NCBI RefSeq assembly: GCF_040833965.1
Contig: NZ_CP162142.1
Span: 1,885,001-1,949,000, forward strand
Origin: Leptospira sp. WS39.C2
GTDB lineage: Bacteria > Spirochaetota > Leptospiria > Leptospirales > Leptospiraceae
Direction: 5' to 3'
DNA length: 64,000 nucleotides
Positions 45,401-54,225 of the stretch are shown in pieces. Made by a program: the position numbers and the translations under genes. The stretch's first letter is position 1; each line of letters begins with the position of its first letter. The notes under the pieces were generated by a model. That model had not been told where the DNA came from, did no database searches, and saw nothing but the letters and a program-made list of their open reading frames with translations.

Positions 45401-45877
45401 ACCTAACTGGACTAAATCCGATAATAAGGAATCTAACGGAATATCTTTGCCAAGTTTTAAACTAATCGATTTTCCTTTTAAACTCTCGCGATTCGGTAAT
45501 TTTCGAAGTAAGGCTGAAACTGATGTCACGACTATACAACGATCTCCATTTAAGATACGATTGATGGTCAAAATACGATCACGTTTCCACTCAGCTTGCC
45601 ACTTTGTATATTCATAAGGAATATTTTCTGGACCTGGGAAAAAGAATATTTCTTCCCTTTTGATAAAACTTAGTAATTCCCGAGAAAAGCTTTCTGCGTC
45701 TTGGTTTGTTGGTAGTACAACAACAAATGTATCTTTAGAATGTTTGTTTTTATACAATTCACTGGTAACAAAAGAATGAGCAGATTCAGGTATTCCACTG
45801 AGACTAACTAATGTTTCTTTTGCTTCTGAAAAAACCTGTTTTGGTTCGAATGGTCTAATTTGAATTTCTTTAGTCAT
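42455..45877 (-). CDS. mfd: Transcription-repair coupling factor
   Basis: SF2 translocase of 1140 aa that removes RNA polymerase stalled at DNA lesions and recruits UvrA. Domains in order are a degenerate UvrB-like region (about 1-330, with FFPGPENIPYEYTKW), RNA polymerase interaction domain (about 475-545, DYIVHVNHGVGRF), helicase lobes with CGDVGYGKTEVAIRAA (Walker A), DEEQKFG (motif II), LTATPIPRTL and QIRGRVGRSDR (motif VI), and a C-terminal TRCF domain. Complete. uvrA is in the same window but not adjacent. Confidence 0.96.
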   Translation of the reverse strand: MTKEIQIRPFEPKQVFSEAKETLVSLSGIPESAHSFVTSELYKNKHSKDTFVVVLPTNQDAESFSRELLSFIKREEIFFFPGPENIPYEYTKWQAEWKRDRILTINRILNGDRCIVVTSVSALLRKLPNRESLKGKSISLKLGKDIPLDSLLSDLVQLGYHREEVCEQFGHFSLKGGILDIYTPFLANPVRIDFFGDTVDEIRTFDPNTQKSISKISEIVITAANETVVTKKELEKYHTIIKEYTDKRIPIDSEIEIIEEHLPLVRKQEGFLEFFSNAPVILFPKYFETKERSFGMEREYNTLFEKKKEESLCLPPEELLSFGLEWKMLTSDGSRGIQFSLLPNPISNFGYTPITEVKAFRGKIREAKEYFLELLVEHPNDCIFITSSFLAQMLRLKGLFSETEVNVIGENSEEPIPFPFGSTKPGIHLILSDLKRGFHLVENGIYVFTDNDLFGRQYKRKTRYKKQSSQMIESFIDLKEGDYIVHVNHGVGRFIKMERTKADGKERDFLKLEYASGDSLFVPLDQISLVQKYIGGTDSPRLDTLGKNSWKKAKERVQESVDKLAEELVLLYSNRMKLNGFAFPPDTIWQEEFEAAFEFEETPDQISAIEAVKQDLESQRPMDRLVCGDVGYGKTEVAIRAAFKVIMAGKQVMLLTPTTILSLQHFNTFKSRYENYPIKIAFVSRFRSASEIREDLKNFTEGKIDMLIGTHAILSSKVKPKNLGLLIIDEEQKFGVTHKESIKKFKNLVDVLTLTATPIPRTLHMALTGIRELSIISTAPKNRQSVETYVLEEDDTLIQEAIRKEIERGGQVFYLYNRVESIEEEASYVRSLVPEVSVGILHGQLTEDEIEETLVDFYERKYDILITTTIIESGIDMPNVNTLIVKRADMFGLSQLYQIRGRVGRSDRKAYAYMFYPSKKLMTELAEKRLNTIFEYQELGSGFKVAMRDLEIRGAGNLLGKEQSGDIMEVGFDLYVKMLEEAISRIKGEEVRVEVRTAVNLKTNFYLPDEYIPDTKQKIEFYKRFEGSANLDEIEELSLEMEDRFGELPQIAKTFVELEKIRTLASNLGFEFVTEKPEEVLFKCGTYFRGNPDRVIQAMSHFKGLTIAPSEPSVLRYTNIEKDDLKKIKKLLGILEFLAA

Positions 45878-45886
45878 GTTAAGATA

Positions 45887-46738
45887 TTAGGGACAAGTTA
45901 TAATTTCATTATCTATCAGACGCACGTCCCCTACAAAAACAGCTGTAGCAAGTAAAACATCACCACGTAACTCGCTAAGTGGTTGTAAGGTGAAAGGATC
46001 CACAACTTCTAAATAATCAATTTTAACATTCATACCGGTTAAAAGAAAATCAGTTAAAATTTCTCTCCATACAGAAAGGTTCCTCTCTCCAGATAATATG
46101 GTTTTTTTTGCAAGTTGGAACATTCTTGGAATCAAAGTAGCAGTTTCTCTGTCTTTTAAAGACAACCGCAAATTTCGGGAACTCATGGCTAGTCCATCGG
46201 CTTCCCTTTTCGTTGGAACACCAACAATTTGAATTGGAAAATTAAGTTCATCCGTAAGGGCTTTGATTATTCGATATTGTTGGTAGTCTTTTAAACCAAA
46301 AAACCCGAAATTTGCTTCTGTTAGGTGAAAAAGTTTTGATACGATTTGTAAAACTCCTTCAAAGTGCCCGGGCCTAGTTCGTCCGCAAAGTGTGGATTGA
46401 AGGGATGGAATACTCATTTGGATTGGAGTTTCTGATTTTGGATACATGACACCAACACTAGGCAAAAATACCAAATCCACCCCATTTTCTTCGCATAACT
46501 TCAAGTCAGTTTCTGTATTTTTGGGATAGGTTTCAAAATCTTTTGGATCATTGAATTGGGTTGGGTTTATGAATATGGAAACAATTGTTTTTGTTGTTTT
46601 TTCTTTTGATACTTTCACCAAATCCATGTGGCCCGCATGAAGGGTTCCCATGGTTGGACAAAATCCAATGATTTCCTTTTTTTGCTTCCAATTTGATACT
46701 ATTTTTTTTAATTCCGAAATTTCAGAGACTACAATCAT
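45887..46738 (-). CDS. panC: Pantothenate synthetase
   Basis: Joins pantoate and beta-alanine with ATP to form pantothenate for coenzyme A. It is 283 aa, standard length. Motifs are CPTMGTLHAGHMDLV (nucleotide-binding HIGH-like), FINPTQFNDPKDFETYP, GHFEGVLQIVSKLF, FGLKDYQQYRII and TKREADGLAMSSRN. Intact. Start overlaps hisD by 4 nt (ATGA) and the gene stops 9 nt before mfd, so hisD-panC-mfd form an operon of unrelated housekeeping functions. Confidence 0.96.
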   Translation of the reverse strand: MIVVSEISELKKIVSNWKQKKEIIGFCPTMGTLHAGHMDLVKVSKEKTTKTIVSIFINPTQFNDPKDFETYPKNTETDLKLCEENGVDLVFLPSVGVMYPKSETPIQMSIPSLQSTLCGRTRPGHFEGVLQIVSKLFHLTEANFGFFGLKDYQQYRIIKALTDELNFPIQIVGVPTKREADGLAMSSRNLRLSLKDRETATLIPRMFQLAKKTILSGERNLSVWREILTDFLLTGMNVKIDYLEVVDPFTLQPLSELRGDVLLATAVFVGDVRLIDNEIITCP

Positions 46739-48027
46739 TTTTGGCCTATCGTTCTAACCTTAACACTCGTTCCATGTTCTTCATCCAATCCTTCTAGTTC
46801 AGACATAAGTTTTACAAATGGATACAAGGTTTCCAGAGACTCTTTAGTCACTTCTTGGAAAGTAACTCGTTTTAAAAAAGTATCTACACCAAGAGATGAA
46901 TAGATACGACTTCCTCTTGCTGTTGGTAAAATGTGATTTGTTCCTGAAATGTAATCTCCCATGGCAACAGGCGAATAAGGACCTAAAAACACACTTCCTG
47001 CGTGTTCTATTTTGGCAAAAACAGATTCATTGTCTTTTGTTTGGATTTCTAAGTGTTCGGGAGCCAGTTCATTCGAAAACCAAATACAATCGTCCATGGA
47101 TGGAAAAACGATGATACTTGAATTTTCGTAGATTGCTTTTTGTTTCATAGAGAGGCGTTTGGGTCGTTCCACAAAAGCAATTTCCAATTCATCTTTTACT
47201 TTTTCTGCAAGAGTTTTGTCAGTGGTGAGCAATATCGCAGACGAATCTTCTCCGTGTTCTGCTTGGGATAACATATCACAAGCGATCCACTTTGGATTGG
47301 CGTCTTTATCGGCAATGATACAAACCTCGCTTGGTCCAGCTGGGCTATCAATTCCAATGAGACCTTGCCCACTTAAGAAGGATTTGGCGGCTGCGACATA
47401 CGAATTCCCAGGTCCAACAATGAACTCGGATTTGGGAACGGATTGAGTTCCGTAAGCAGCGGCTGCGATTCCTTGCGCACCACCAACTGTCACAATTCGA
47501 TCTATCTCTAAAATCTGTGCTAACCAAATTAAGATTTCAGGAATTCCATTTTTTTGAGGGGGTGTGATGAGTTGGATGGATGGGACACAAGCAATTTTTG
47601 CTGGTATGACTCCCATCAGTACACTAGAAGGATACAAAGCCTTTCCACCTGGAGCGTATACAGCTAAGGAAGGCACTGGTGTATACTTGACACCAAGCCT
47701 GTTACCATCAACCACCTGGGACCAGGATTCCCGTTTTTGCGCATTGTGGAATGATTCTATATTGGATTTTGCACGTAAAAATGCTTCTTTAATTTTCGGA
47801 TCTACATTTGTTTTTACAGATTTAGGATCGATTGTAAGTTCCGAAAGTTTGATCCCATCAAACTGTTCTGTATATTCAAAAAGAGCTAAATCCCCTCTGT
47901 TTCTCACACCTTCTAAGATGGGTAATATCCTGTTTGTGGCAGTACTTAGGTCTTCTCTGGCACCTGAGAGAAAACGAGACAGTTCTTCTTTCGAATTTCG
48001 ATCACAGTGAAGGATAGGAATTGGCAT
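46735..48027 (-). CDS. hisD: Histidinol dehydrogenase
   Basis: Catalyses the last two oxidations of histidine synthesis, histidinol to histidine with NAD. It is 430 aa, standard length. Visible signatures are YAPGGKALYPSSVLMG, GPGNSYVAAAKSFL, GIDSPAGPSEV, DMLSQAEHGEDSSAILLT (Zn ligand His and catalytic region), NELAPEHLEI and GDYISGTNHILPT. Complete. No other his gene is in the window; in Leptospira his genes are often scattered, which would fit. Confidence 0.96.
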   Translation of the reverse strand: MPIPILHCDRNSKEELSRFLSGAREDLSTATNRILPILEGVRNRGDLALFEYTEQFDGIKLSELTIDPKSVKTNVDPKIKEAFLRAKSNIESFHNAQKRESWSQVVDGNRLGVKYTPVPSLAVYAPGGKALYPSSVLMGVIPAKIACVPSIQLITPPQKNGIPEILIWLAQILEIDRIVTVGGAQGIAAAAYGTQSVPKSEFIVGPGNSYVAAAKSFLSGQGLIGIDSPAGPSEVCIIADKDANPKWIACDMLSQAEHGEDSSAILLTTDKTLAEKVKDELEIAFVERPKRLSMKQKAIYENSSIIVFPSMDDCIWFSNELAPEHLEIQTKDNESVFAKIEHAGSVFLGPYSPVAMGDYISGTNHILPTARGSRIYSSLGVDTFLKRVTFQEVTKESLETLYPFVKLMSELEGLDEEHGTSVKVRTIGQK

Positions 48028-48070
48028 AATTTCAGCTTGGAAGGAAGTGCCTTCCTAAACAAGCTTTTTG

Positions 48071-49252
48071 TCAAAAACGTGAGGAGATTTCGATTTGGTA
48101 ACGTGATCCAACACTGTGAGTGGATTTAGTTTCCGAAAATCCATATTCGGGAACCATTGATGTAAAAATTCTTTGGTTATCATTCCCAAGTGGAAATCCT
48201 GGTTCATACACCGCTACGTTTCGTTTTGCAGAGAAATAAGAATCTACCAAATTATATACTAAAAAAGCTCCAAGAATACCGGCACCAACTTGGATCACAC
48301 CTAACTCAGTTTTTGCGCGATTAAAACTTGCTTCCGCGTTACTCCGATTGAGTAACCACAAGGTTTGTGTATCCGCTCTTTCTGCAAGCACAGCTCCCAG
48401 TAAAACAGCAGATTGGTAATCAGATCTTGCACTCATGAAACTATTGTATGAATCTGCGTAAACAGCAACAGCTCCAAGTACGACAACAGGATATACGTAT
48501 AATTTCCAGTTTTTCCCATCGATGTATTTTTGCCCCCAACCTGGCAGTACAGAGGAACGCCAAAGTGTTGACCAATAAGGAGTTTCATAATAATCTTCTG
48601 GAATTTCCTTCCTAATGATTTTTTCTTGGCGTTTTGCAAAAATATCAGCCTTCTCTTTAGAATCAGATAAAACAACCCGTTGTTTCACAGTAAGAGTTTT
48701 GTTACGTGGGTTTTCTAATACTAAATCATAAATCCCTGTATCGGTATTTGGATCAACAGCAAACGTCGCTTTGGCGATATTATCAGATTCGATAACAACT
48801 TTTTTGGCAGGGATTTTTTTTCCGCCAGTCACCATATATACTTTCATAGGGTGGATAAAATCCTTTCCTTCCAAAAGGAAAACTTTTTCCTTTTCTTCTT
48901 TGGAAACAGAATAAACTGAATCCTTAGAAAGAGTGGGAACACGAGATACCACAACCTCGAATTTTACCCATTCAGAGTAACTACCAACTTTTCCTAATTT
49001 ATTAATGACAGCTACCCTGTGTTCATACACTCCAGAAGTATAATTAACTAAATCATAACTAGTTCCCTTTACTTTCTCAGAAAGGACTAAATAACCACTA
49101 GAATTTTTAATTTCCAAAACATACCCAGAGGCACCATCCACTTCCATCCAACGTAATTGGTGTTGGGTGCCCTCTTCACCTTCAGGTTCTGCAAAAACTG
49201 GAAGGATCAAAAAAAATAATACTAAAATGGAACTTACGAATTTATTCCACAT
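48071..49252 (-). CDS. Exported protein with DUF5683-like membrane domain
   Basis: Protein of 393 aa with a signal peptide (about 1-21), an Fn3-like beta region (about 30-105, LRWMEVDGASGYVLEIKN), a second Ig-like region with LEGKDFIHPMKVYMVTGGKK, and a helical C-terminal part whose SVLPGWGQKYIDGKNWKLY and three hydrophobic stretches resemble DUF5683. The last residues (YQIEISSRF) end in an aromatic, as for many outer-membrane proteins. Last gene of a cyclase - FecR/Fn3 operon, overlapping its upstream neighbour by 11 nt. The molecular role is unknown. Confidence 0.6.
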   Translation of the reverse strand: MWNKFVSSILVLFFLILPVFAEPEGEEGTQHQLRWMEVDGASGYVLEIKNSSGYLVLSEKVKGTSYDLVNYTSGVYEHRVAVINKLGKVGSYSEWVKFEVVVSRVPTLSKDSVYSVSKEEKEKVFLLEGKDFIHPMKVYMVTGGKKIPAKKVVIESDNIAKATFAVDPNTDTGIYDLVLENPRNKTLTVKQRVVLSDSKEKADIFAKRQEKIIRKEIPEDYYETPYWSTLWRSSVLPGWGQKYIDGKNWKLYVYPVVVLGAVAVYADSYNSFMSARSDYQSAVLLGAVLAERADTQTLWLLNRSNAEASFNRAKTELGVIQVGAGILGAFLVYNLVDSYFSAKRNVAVYEPGFPLGNDNQRIFTSMVPEYGFSETKSTHSVGSRYQIEISSRF

Positions 49253-51365
49253 AAATAGTTCCTGGGGTTAGGATTTTTGGAACTTTGAGTTCGGGAACTG
49301 AAACGAAAAAATCTTGTTTGTTAGCTGGTGATTCTCTTTCTACTCCATCCAATCCTTTGTATAATGAAGACACTTCCCATCGGAATCTACCAACGTTTAA
49401 TTTTTGAATTTCATTCATTTGAAATTTGTTTGATACGATCCGCTCATTGAGAATCATTTTTTCCCGAATGCCAGAAACATCAAAAAGTTTCAAACGATAT
49501 GCTTGTATTTTGTCTTCAGGTTTCCACGAAAAACTGATGTAGTTTTTTGTGAATAAATCGATTGTTTCATTCCTAGAAGGAGATACTAAACTCGGTGGTT
49601 CGACATTTGCAACCATTTGGAAATTGCGAGTTACACTGGTAGTAAGTTCGCCATCAACTGCTTTGACTCTCCAATAAAACCTGCCATAATCTTTTGATTT
49701 AAATTCGAAGTAATTTCCAGTAACAGTTTCTTTTACTAAGTTTGTTTGGAAATCAGCTTGTTTTGAAACTTCAACTTCATAGTTTGTTTTTCCAGTCAAT
49801 TTTTTCCATTTTAAAATCACGATGTTTCTTTCATCAACTTCTACTTCAGCCCCTTGGTTAGGTGCGATAAGTTCCATTTCTTCTTTTGCGATGACTGTAA
49901 AGGGAAAAGATTTTGATTCGAAACGATTTCCATCATTTGTAATTCCCTTCACTCTCCAAAAATAATTCCCAACTTTAAGTCCAACATTCAATTTATAAAA
50001 ATTGTTTTTGATTTTTTCCGATCGGAGAATGGTACTAAAATTGGAATCCTGACTCAGTTCCCATTGGAAGGAATCAAAATCCTTATCATCCTTCCAAGAA
50101 AAAAATAATTGTGATTTCGTTTGTTCCTCAGCAATTACTTTTCCTTTATTCGGTTCTAAAAGTTCTGGTGGTGAGCTATTTGTTTTTTTCTGAATTTGAA
50201 ATGAGACAACACTTGTTGTTCTCTCTTCCAAACCAGGCAAATTGGATTTTGCTTTGATTTTTGCAAAATAAGTTCCCTCTTTTAAAGAATCAAAGGCTAG
50301 GGATTGGTTTTGAGTTTGTTTTAAAGATACAATGTCTGTGAAACTACTATCACGTGCAATTTGAACTGTGTATGAAGAATATAAATCTAATACGTTCCAT
50401 ACAAATCTCACTACTGGAATTTCACTTGAATAGTTAAAAATTTCACCATTTTTGGGAGATAATAATTTTAAAGACGGATTGTTTAAAATACGAAACTGAA
50501 AAATCTCAGTTACTGCTTTCGATTGTTTGTTTGGCTCAATGTAGGATACTCTCCAATAATAAGATCCTACTTCAAATTTTTTAGTGATACTCGCTGATGT
50601 TAATTTTTCTTTTACTAATGATTTTGAGAAATCAGGGAAAAGGGAAACTTCAAGGATTGGAGAAGAACGTTTCACGGAATCCGAATTCCAACCAGAAATT
50701 GAAAATGTAACCCTTTCTGTTCCAGATTCAGATAATATGTTTTTCCTATCCTCTGGATATACCAAACGAAACAGTTGTTTGGCAACTTTGACACCAGCTT
50801 CAGAAACATTGGCAACTTGGTCTTTTCCAATTGTTTCTTCTTTGCCATTGGAGGTTAGTTTTGCTTCTCCTTGGTCTACTTTAATGTTTAACTCTGCTCT
50901 AGTTTTATCTAGTTTGACATCACCAGACTTAACTTCTACAGTTTTATCACCAGCGGTGATATTCATTTTGACATCACCAGACGAACCTGCAATCCGTGCG
51001 GCTTCAAAGGAACCATAGGCGAAGTTGATATTGATGTTTTTATCTGATAAATCAAGTAGGATCATAGAATTTTCAGAAATGTTGATTTTTGTCCCATCGT
51101 TTAAGGTCAAAATCGCATCTGAAAGTCCTTCCGTTCGAATTGTATCTCGATTTTTAACCTCAGTTTTTGAATCAATTAAATCCCAGACAACTGCATCATT
51201 GTATTTTCTTAAAACTGTTTTATTTTTAAATGTAATGACACCTATCGTGGGTTCTGAGGAATCATAAGCCCTAATGTTTAAATTACGATACAATAAAAAA
51301 GATAATAATAGGATCAAAAGTAATAATCCTGTTACAACAAATTTTGTATCATTTAACAAACGCAT
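49242..51365 (-). CDS. Exported FecR domain protein with Fn3-like repeats
   Basis: Protein of 707 aa anchored by one N-terminal helix (about 10-28). A FecR domain spans about 55-200: RDTIRTEGLSDAILTLNDGT, then NINFAYGSFEAAR and a second VKSGDVKLDK strand. The rest contains about five tandem Fn3/Ig-like units with a recurring pattern of Trp, then Tyr-Trp-Arg-Val (GSYYWRVSY, GNYFWRVKG, GRFYWRVKA, GRFRWEVSS). This suits a long periplasmic sensor or binding rod. It lies 5 nt after an adenylate cyclase gene and overlaps a DUF5683-like gene. No TonB receptor or ECF sigma gene is near, so classical FecIR signalling is unlikely. Confidence 0.78.
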   Translation of the reverse strand: MRLLNDTKFVVTGLLLLILLLSFLLYRNLNIRAYDSSEPTIGVITFKNKTVLRKYNDAVVWDLIDSKTEVKNRDTIRTEGLSDAILTLNDGTKINISENSMILLDLSDKNININFAYGSFEAARIAGSSGDVKMNITAGDKTVEVKSGDVKLDKTRAELNIKVDQGEAKLTSNGKEETIGKDQVANVSEAGVKVAKQLFRLVYPEDRKNILSESGTERVTFSISGWNSDSVKRSSPILEVSLFPDFSKSLVKEKLTSASITKKFEVGSYYWRVSYIEPNKQSKAVTEIFQFRILNNPSLKLLSPKNGEIFNYSSEIPVVRFVWNVLDLYSSYTVQIARDSSFTDIVSLKQTQNQSLAFDSLKEGTYFAKIKAKSNLPGLEERTTSVVSFQIQKKTNSSPPELLEPNKGKVIAEEQTKSQLFFSWKDDKDFDSFQWELSQDSNFSTILRSEKIKNNFYKLNVGLKVGNYFWRVKGITNDGNRFESKSFPFTVIAKEEMELIAPNQGAEVEVDERNIVILKWKKLTGKTNYEVEVSKQADFQTNLVKETVTGNYFEFKSKDYGRFYWRVKAVDGELTTSVTRNFQMVANVEPPSLVSPSRNETIDLFTKNYISFSWKPEDKIQAYRLKLFDVSGIREKMILNERIVSNKFQMNEIQKLNVGRFRWEVSSLYKGLDGVERESPANKQDFFVSVPELKVPKILTPGTIYVE

Positions 51366-51370
51366 ATTGG

Positions 51371-54175
51371 TTATTTATGAGTCCTCGTAAAAACCCCGTC
51401 CCAATCGTTGCCTGGTGAATTAAGACTATATTCTTCACATCGATCTATGAGCATACGACAGGACTTATCCTTTACACCTTTACTTTTTTCAGAATCTTTA
51501 AAGTATGTAATGGCCTTTGACCAATTTTGATTGAGATATTCTGTAAACCCAGCTTCGTATAACAAACTTGCTTCCAATACATTGGAAGAAACTAAAGATT
51601 TATAACCTACAAGTTCATGTATTCTAACGGGTTCATTTTTTCCTTTTACTCGAACCAAATCCAGATACCGAGTTACCATCTCTTCTTGGATTTTATCTCG
51701 AATGGGATCTGTAATGAGAATATTGACTCCATAATCTTTTCCAGCCGCTTCAAGCCGAGCGGCAAGATTCACAGTATCACCCATCATCGTATAAGAAGCA
51801 AGAGCGTCCGTACCCATAAATCCAACTTTCGCTGGACCTGAATTCAAACCAATCCTTGCATCCATTACCTGGGCTTCTTTAGAATACAAATCATTGGATG
51901 TCCAATACTCTCGCAATTCTTGCAGTTTTAAGACCATATCTACGCTTGCTCTCGCTGCCTTTAGTTCATGGTCTTGTACAGAAACAGGTGCATTAAAAAT
52001 ACCAACGATGGCATCTCCAATGTATTTATCCAAAACACCTTCATGTTTTTTAAGAAGTAATGTCATGGCCGATAAGTATTCGTTTAATAATGCAGCAAGA
52101 TCCGCACTTTTTAATTGTTCTGAAATCGTTGAAAAACTCGCCACATCTGAGAAAAATGCAGTGATATGAGTCTCTGACCCACGTTTTAATGCAGCAAGGT
52201 CAACCATCGCCTCCTGAACCACAACGGGATCAATCATACTCCCAAGGATATTTTTTACTTTTTCTCTCTCTTCTAATCCTTGTCCCATATCGATGAAGTA
52301 TTTGGTAAGAAGACCCACTTCATCTTGGGTTGTTGGTTTGATTCCAATTTTAAAATTTCCTTTCGCAATTTCCAAAGTTGCACTTAACAATTGTAATACT
52401 GGCTTTGTAATGGTTTTGGAAAAGAAAAATACAAAAATAAGAGCAGAACATAACCCAATGCCTGCGATATAAAGATTTGTTTTTTGACTTTTGTATACGT
52501 CAGCAAAAGCTTTTTCTTCTGACACTATTGTGATGACACCTGCATCAGCAAATCCAATCTTTTGAAAAGAACCTAAGTAGGTTCCACCTAAATCCTCATC
52601 CAAATAACTCATCTGCCCTGTGCTTGGAGCACTTGTAAGCATTGATTTTACAATTGGCATGGTTGTCAGGTCCGTGGCAGCTAAAACCAAATCTTCTTTC
52701 GGATGTGCAAGCACCGTCCCGTTCCCATTTACCATAAACGTTGTCTCAATCCCTTTTTTGGAAAAAGCACCGATGATTTTGTCTAATTTAACAATGATTA
52801 CAAGTGCATTGTCTAATTCTCCATTTTCTGCAGTGGGAATGGCAATGGCAAAGGAAGGTTCTACAAATCCAGGACTCGAATTGAGAAGGACCGTTTGTCC
52901 GTTAAAGGCTTCAGCCAACGCGTCTCGATTTCTATTCACAACGGCATGGAAGTCTTCCTCAGTAACGGCACTTTTTTTAAGTTCCTCTTCGTTAAATACT
53001 TCTCGTTTCATTACGAGAGTATTTTCCCTTTTTTCAAAAATACCTAAGTAAATGAATTCTTTATCATTTTTAAAGAATGTTTTAAGAAGTAATTTTCTGT
53101 CGTTTTCAGGTAAACCTTGTGTCGTAAGAGTAATGGCAATTTGACGCCCCTTTTCCACGACACCTAAAATATCAGATCTCACTTTAGATCCGATGATCTC
53201 CGCTATACGAATGTTATTATCACGTAACTGAAGTTCTATGGAGCGTTTAAAATAAAAAGATGCAAAAATGATGATGCTTGCAACTGATAAAACAAATAAC
53301 AAACTAATGACTCCCATCATTTTTAATTGTAAGGAGAATTTGGTGTTAACGTTTGATTCGATGGACGGATTTAATTGTTCTTCTTCTGTAACCTTTTTAT
53401 TTGGTTCATTTGTTTGATTGGAAGTAACTTCGATCCCCTGGTCATTCTTTTTTAGATCAACTTCTTCGTGTTTTGTTTGGTGTTCTTCCGTTTCTTGGGC
53501 AAATGAAGATTCAATCAAATCGTAAGGGTGGTTCGGATTTACTTCCTCTTCAATTTCAGATTCGTTTTTTTCGGCTAAGGAATCTGTATTTAAATGAGTA
53601 GAAGGATGAGAAATTTCATTTTCGCCCACACTTACACTAGTGAATTCTAGTGTACGAATTTTTGTTTTACCAGAACTTCCTACAAGTTCCAAAGGTGGGA
53701 AGGATAATACCTTAGTTTCAATTTCCTTAGTTTTTCCATTTGTTACTTCAGGTATGGAACTTGTTTTCCCTGATAGTCCAAATTTGTGTGAGATACGGTC
53801 TGGAGAGATTCTATCATCGTAGAGGTATTCCAATCTTGCAAATACAGATTTTACTTCTACTTCCGATGATTTTGGATAAATAACAAATAGATTTTTACCT
53901 TCACTAGCTGTGGCAAGTGACTTCGCTAAATACTTGTTAGATGAAATTTGATGAATGGATACATACGGGTATTCGAATCGATTGTTTAAGAAATTGATTC
54001 CCCATGGTGGAGGCCCAAATCGGAACTCCAATTCCCTAGCCCTTCGTGTTTGAAAGAAGATAGTGATCCCCTGGTCCCCATCCCAAGATTCTAAACTTCC
54101 AGGAGTTTCATCCCAGAGAAGAAAAGTGAGTTTGGACGTTCGAAGGAACGGAATTTCTGCAGAAATTTCTAACAT
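51371..54175 (-). CDS. Membrane class III adenylate/guanylate cyclase (Cache, HAMP)
   Basis: Protein of 934 aa. Residues 1 to about 285 are a cytoplasmic region: an apparently folded part (1-125) of unknown type, then an acidic low-complexity linker. Membrane helix 1 is at about 286-308, a periplasmic Cache-like sensor at about 310-560, helix 2 at about 565-587, then HAMP and a class III cyclase domain (about 690-880). Cyclase residues are intact: metal Asp in FSDVASFS and YIGDAIVG, the purine-site Lys in LDKYIGD, and Asn/Arg in VNLAARLE. The Lys favours ATP. Heads the operon with the FecR/Fn3 and DUF5683-like genes. A helical tail (about 890-934) follows. Confidence 0.88.
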   Translation of the reverse strand: MLEISAEIPFLRTSKLTFLLWDETPGSLESWDGDQGITIFFQTRRARELEFRFGPPPWGINFLNNRFEYPYVSIHQISSNKYLAKSLATASEGKNLFVIYPKSSEVEVKSVFARLEYLYDDRISPDRISHKFGLSGKTSSIPEVTNGKTKEIETKVLSFPPLELVGSSGKTKIRTLEFTSVSVGENEISHPSTHLNTDSLAEKNESEIEEEVNPNHPYDLIESSFAQETEEHQTKHEEVDLKKNDQGIEVTSNQTNEPNKKVTEEEQLNPSIESNVNTKFSLQLKMMGVISLLFVLSVASIIIFASFYFKRSIELQLRDNNIRIAEIIGSKVRSDILGVVEKGRQIAITLTTQGLPENDRKLLLKTFFKNDKEFIYLGIFEKRENTLVMKREVFNEEELKKSAVTEEDFHAVVNRNRDALAEAFNGQTVLLNSSPGFVEPSFAIAIPTAENGELDNALVIIVKLDKIIGAFSKKGIETTFMVNGNGTVLAHPKEDLVLAATDLTTMPIVKSMLTSAPSTGQMSYLDEDLGGTYLGSFQKIGFADAGVITIVSEEKAFADVYKSQKTNLYIAGIGLCSALIFVFFFSKTITKPVLQLLSATLEIAKGNFKIGIKPTTQDEVGLLTKYFIDMGQGLEEREKVKNILGSMIDPVVVQEAMVDLAALKRGSETHITAFFSDVASFSTISEQLKSADLAALLNEYLSAMTLLLKKHEGVLDKYIGDAIVGIFNAPVSVQDHELKAARASVDMVLKLQELREYWTSNDLYSKEAQVMDARIGLNSGPAKVGFMGTDALASYTMMGDTVNLAARLEAAGKDYGVNILITDPIRDKIQEEMVTRYLDLVRVKGKNEPVRIHELVGYKSLVSSNVLEASLLYEAGFTEYLNQNWSKAITYFKDSEKSKGVKDKSCRMLIDRCEEYSLNSPGNDWDGVFTRTHK

Positions 54176-54225
54176 ACTGTTTTTAGTATCGACTTAAATC
54201 AGCTTTCAATCGATCTCAATTCTAG

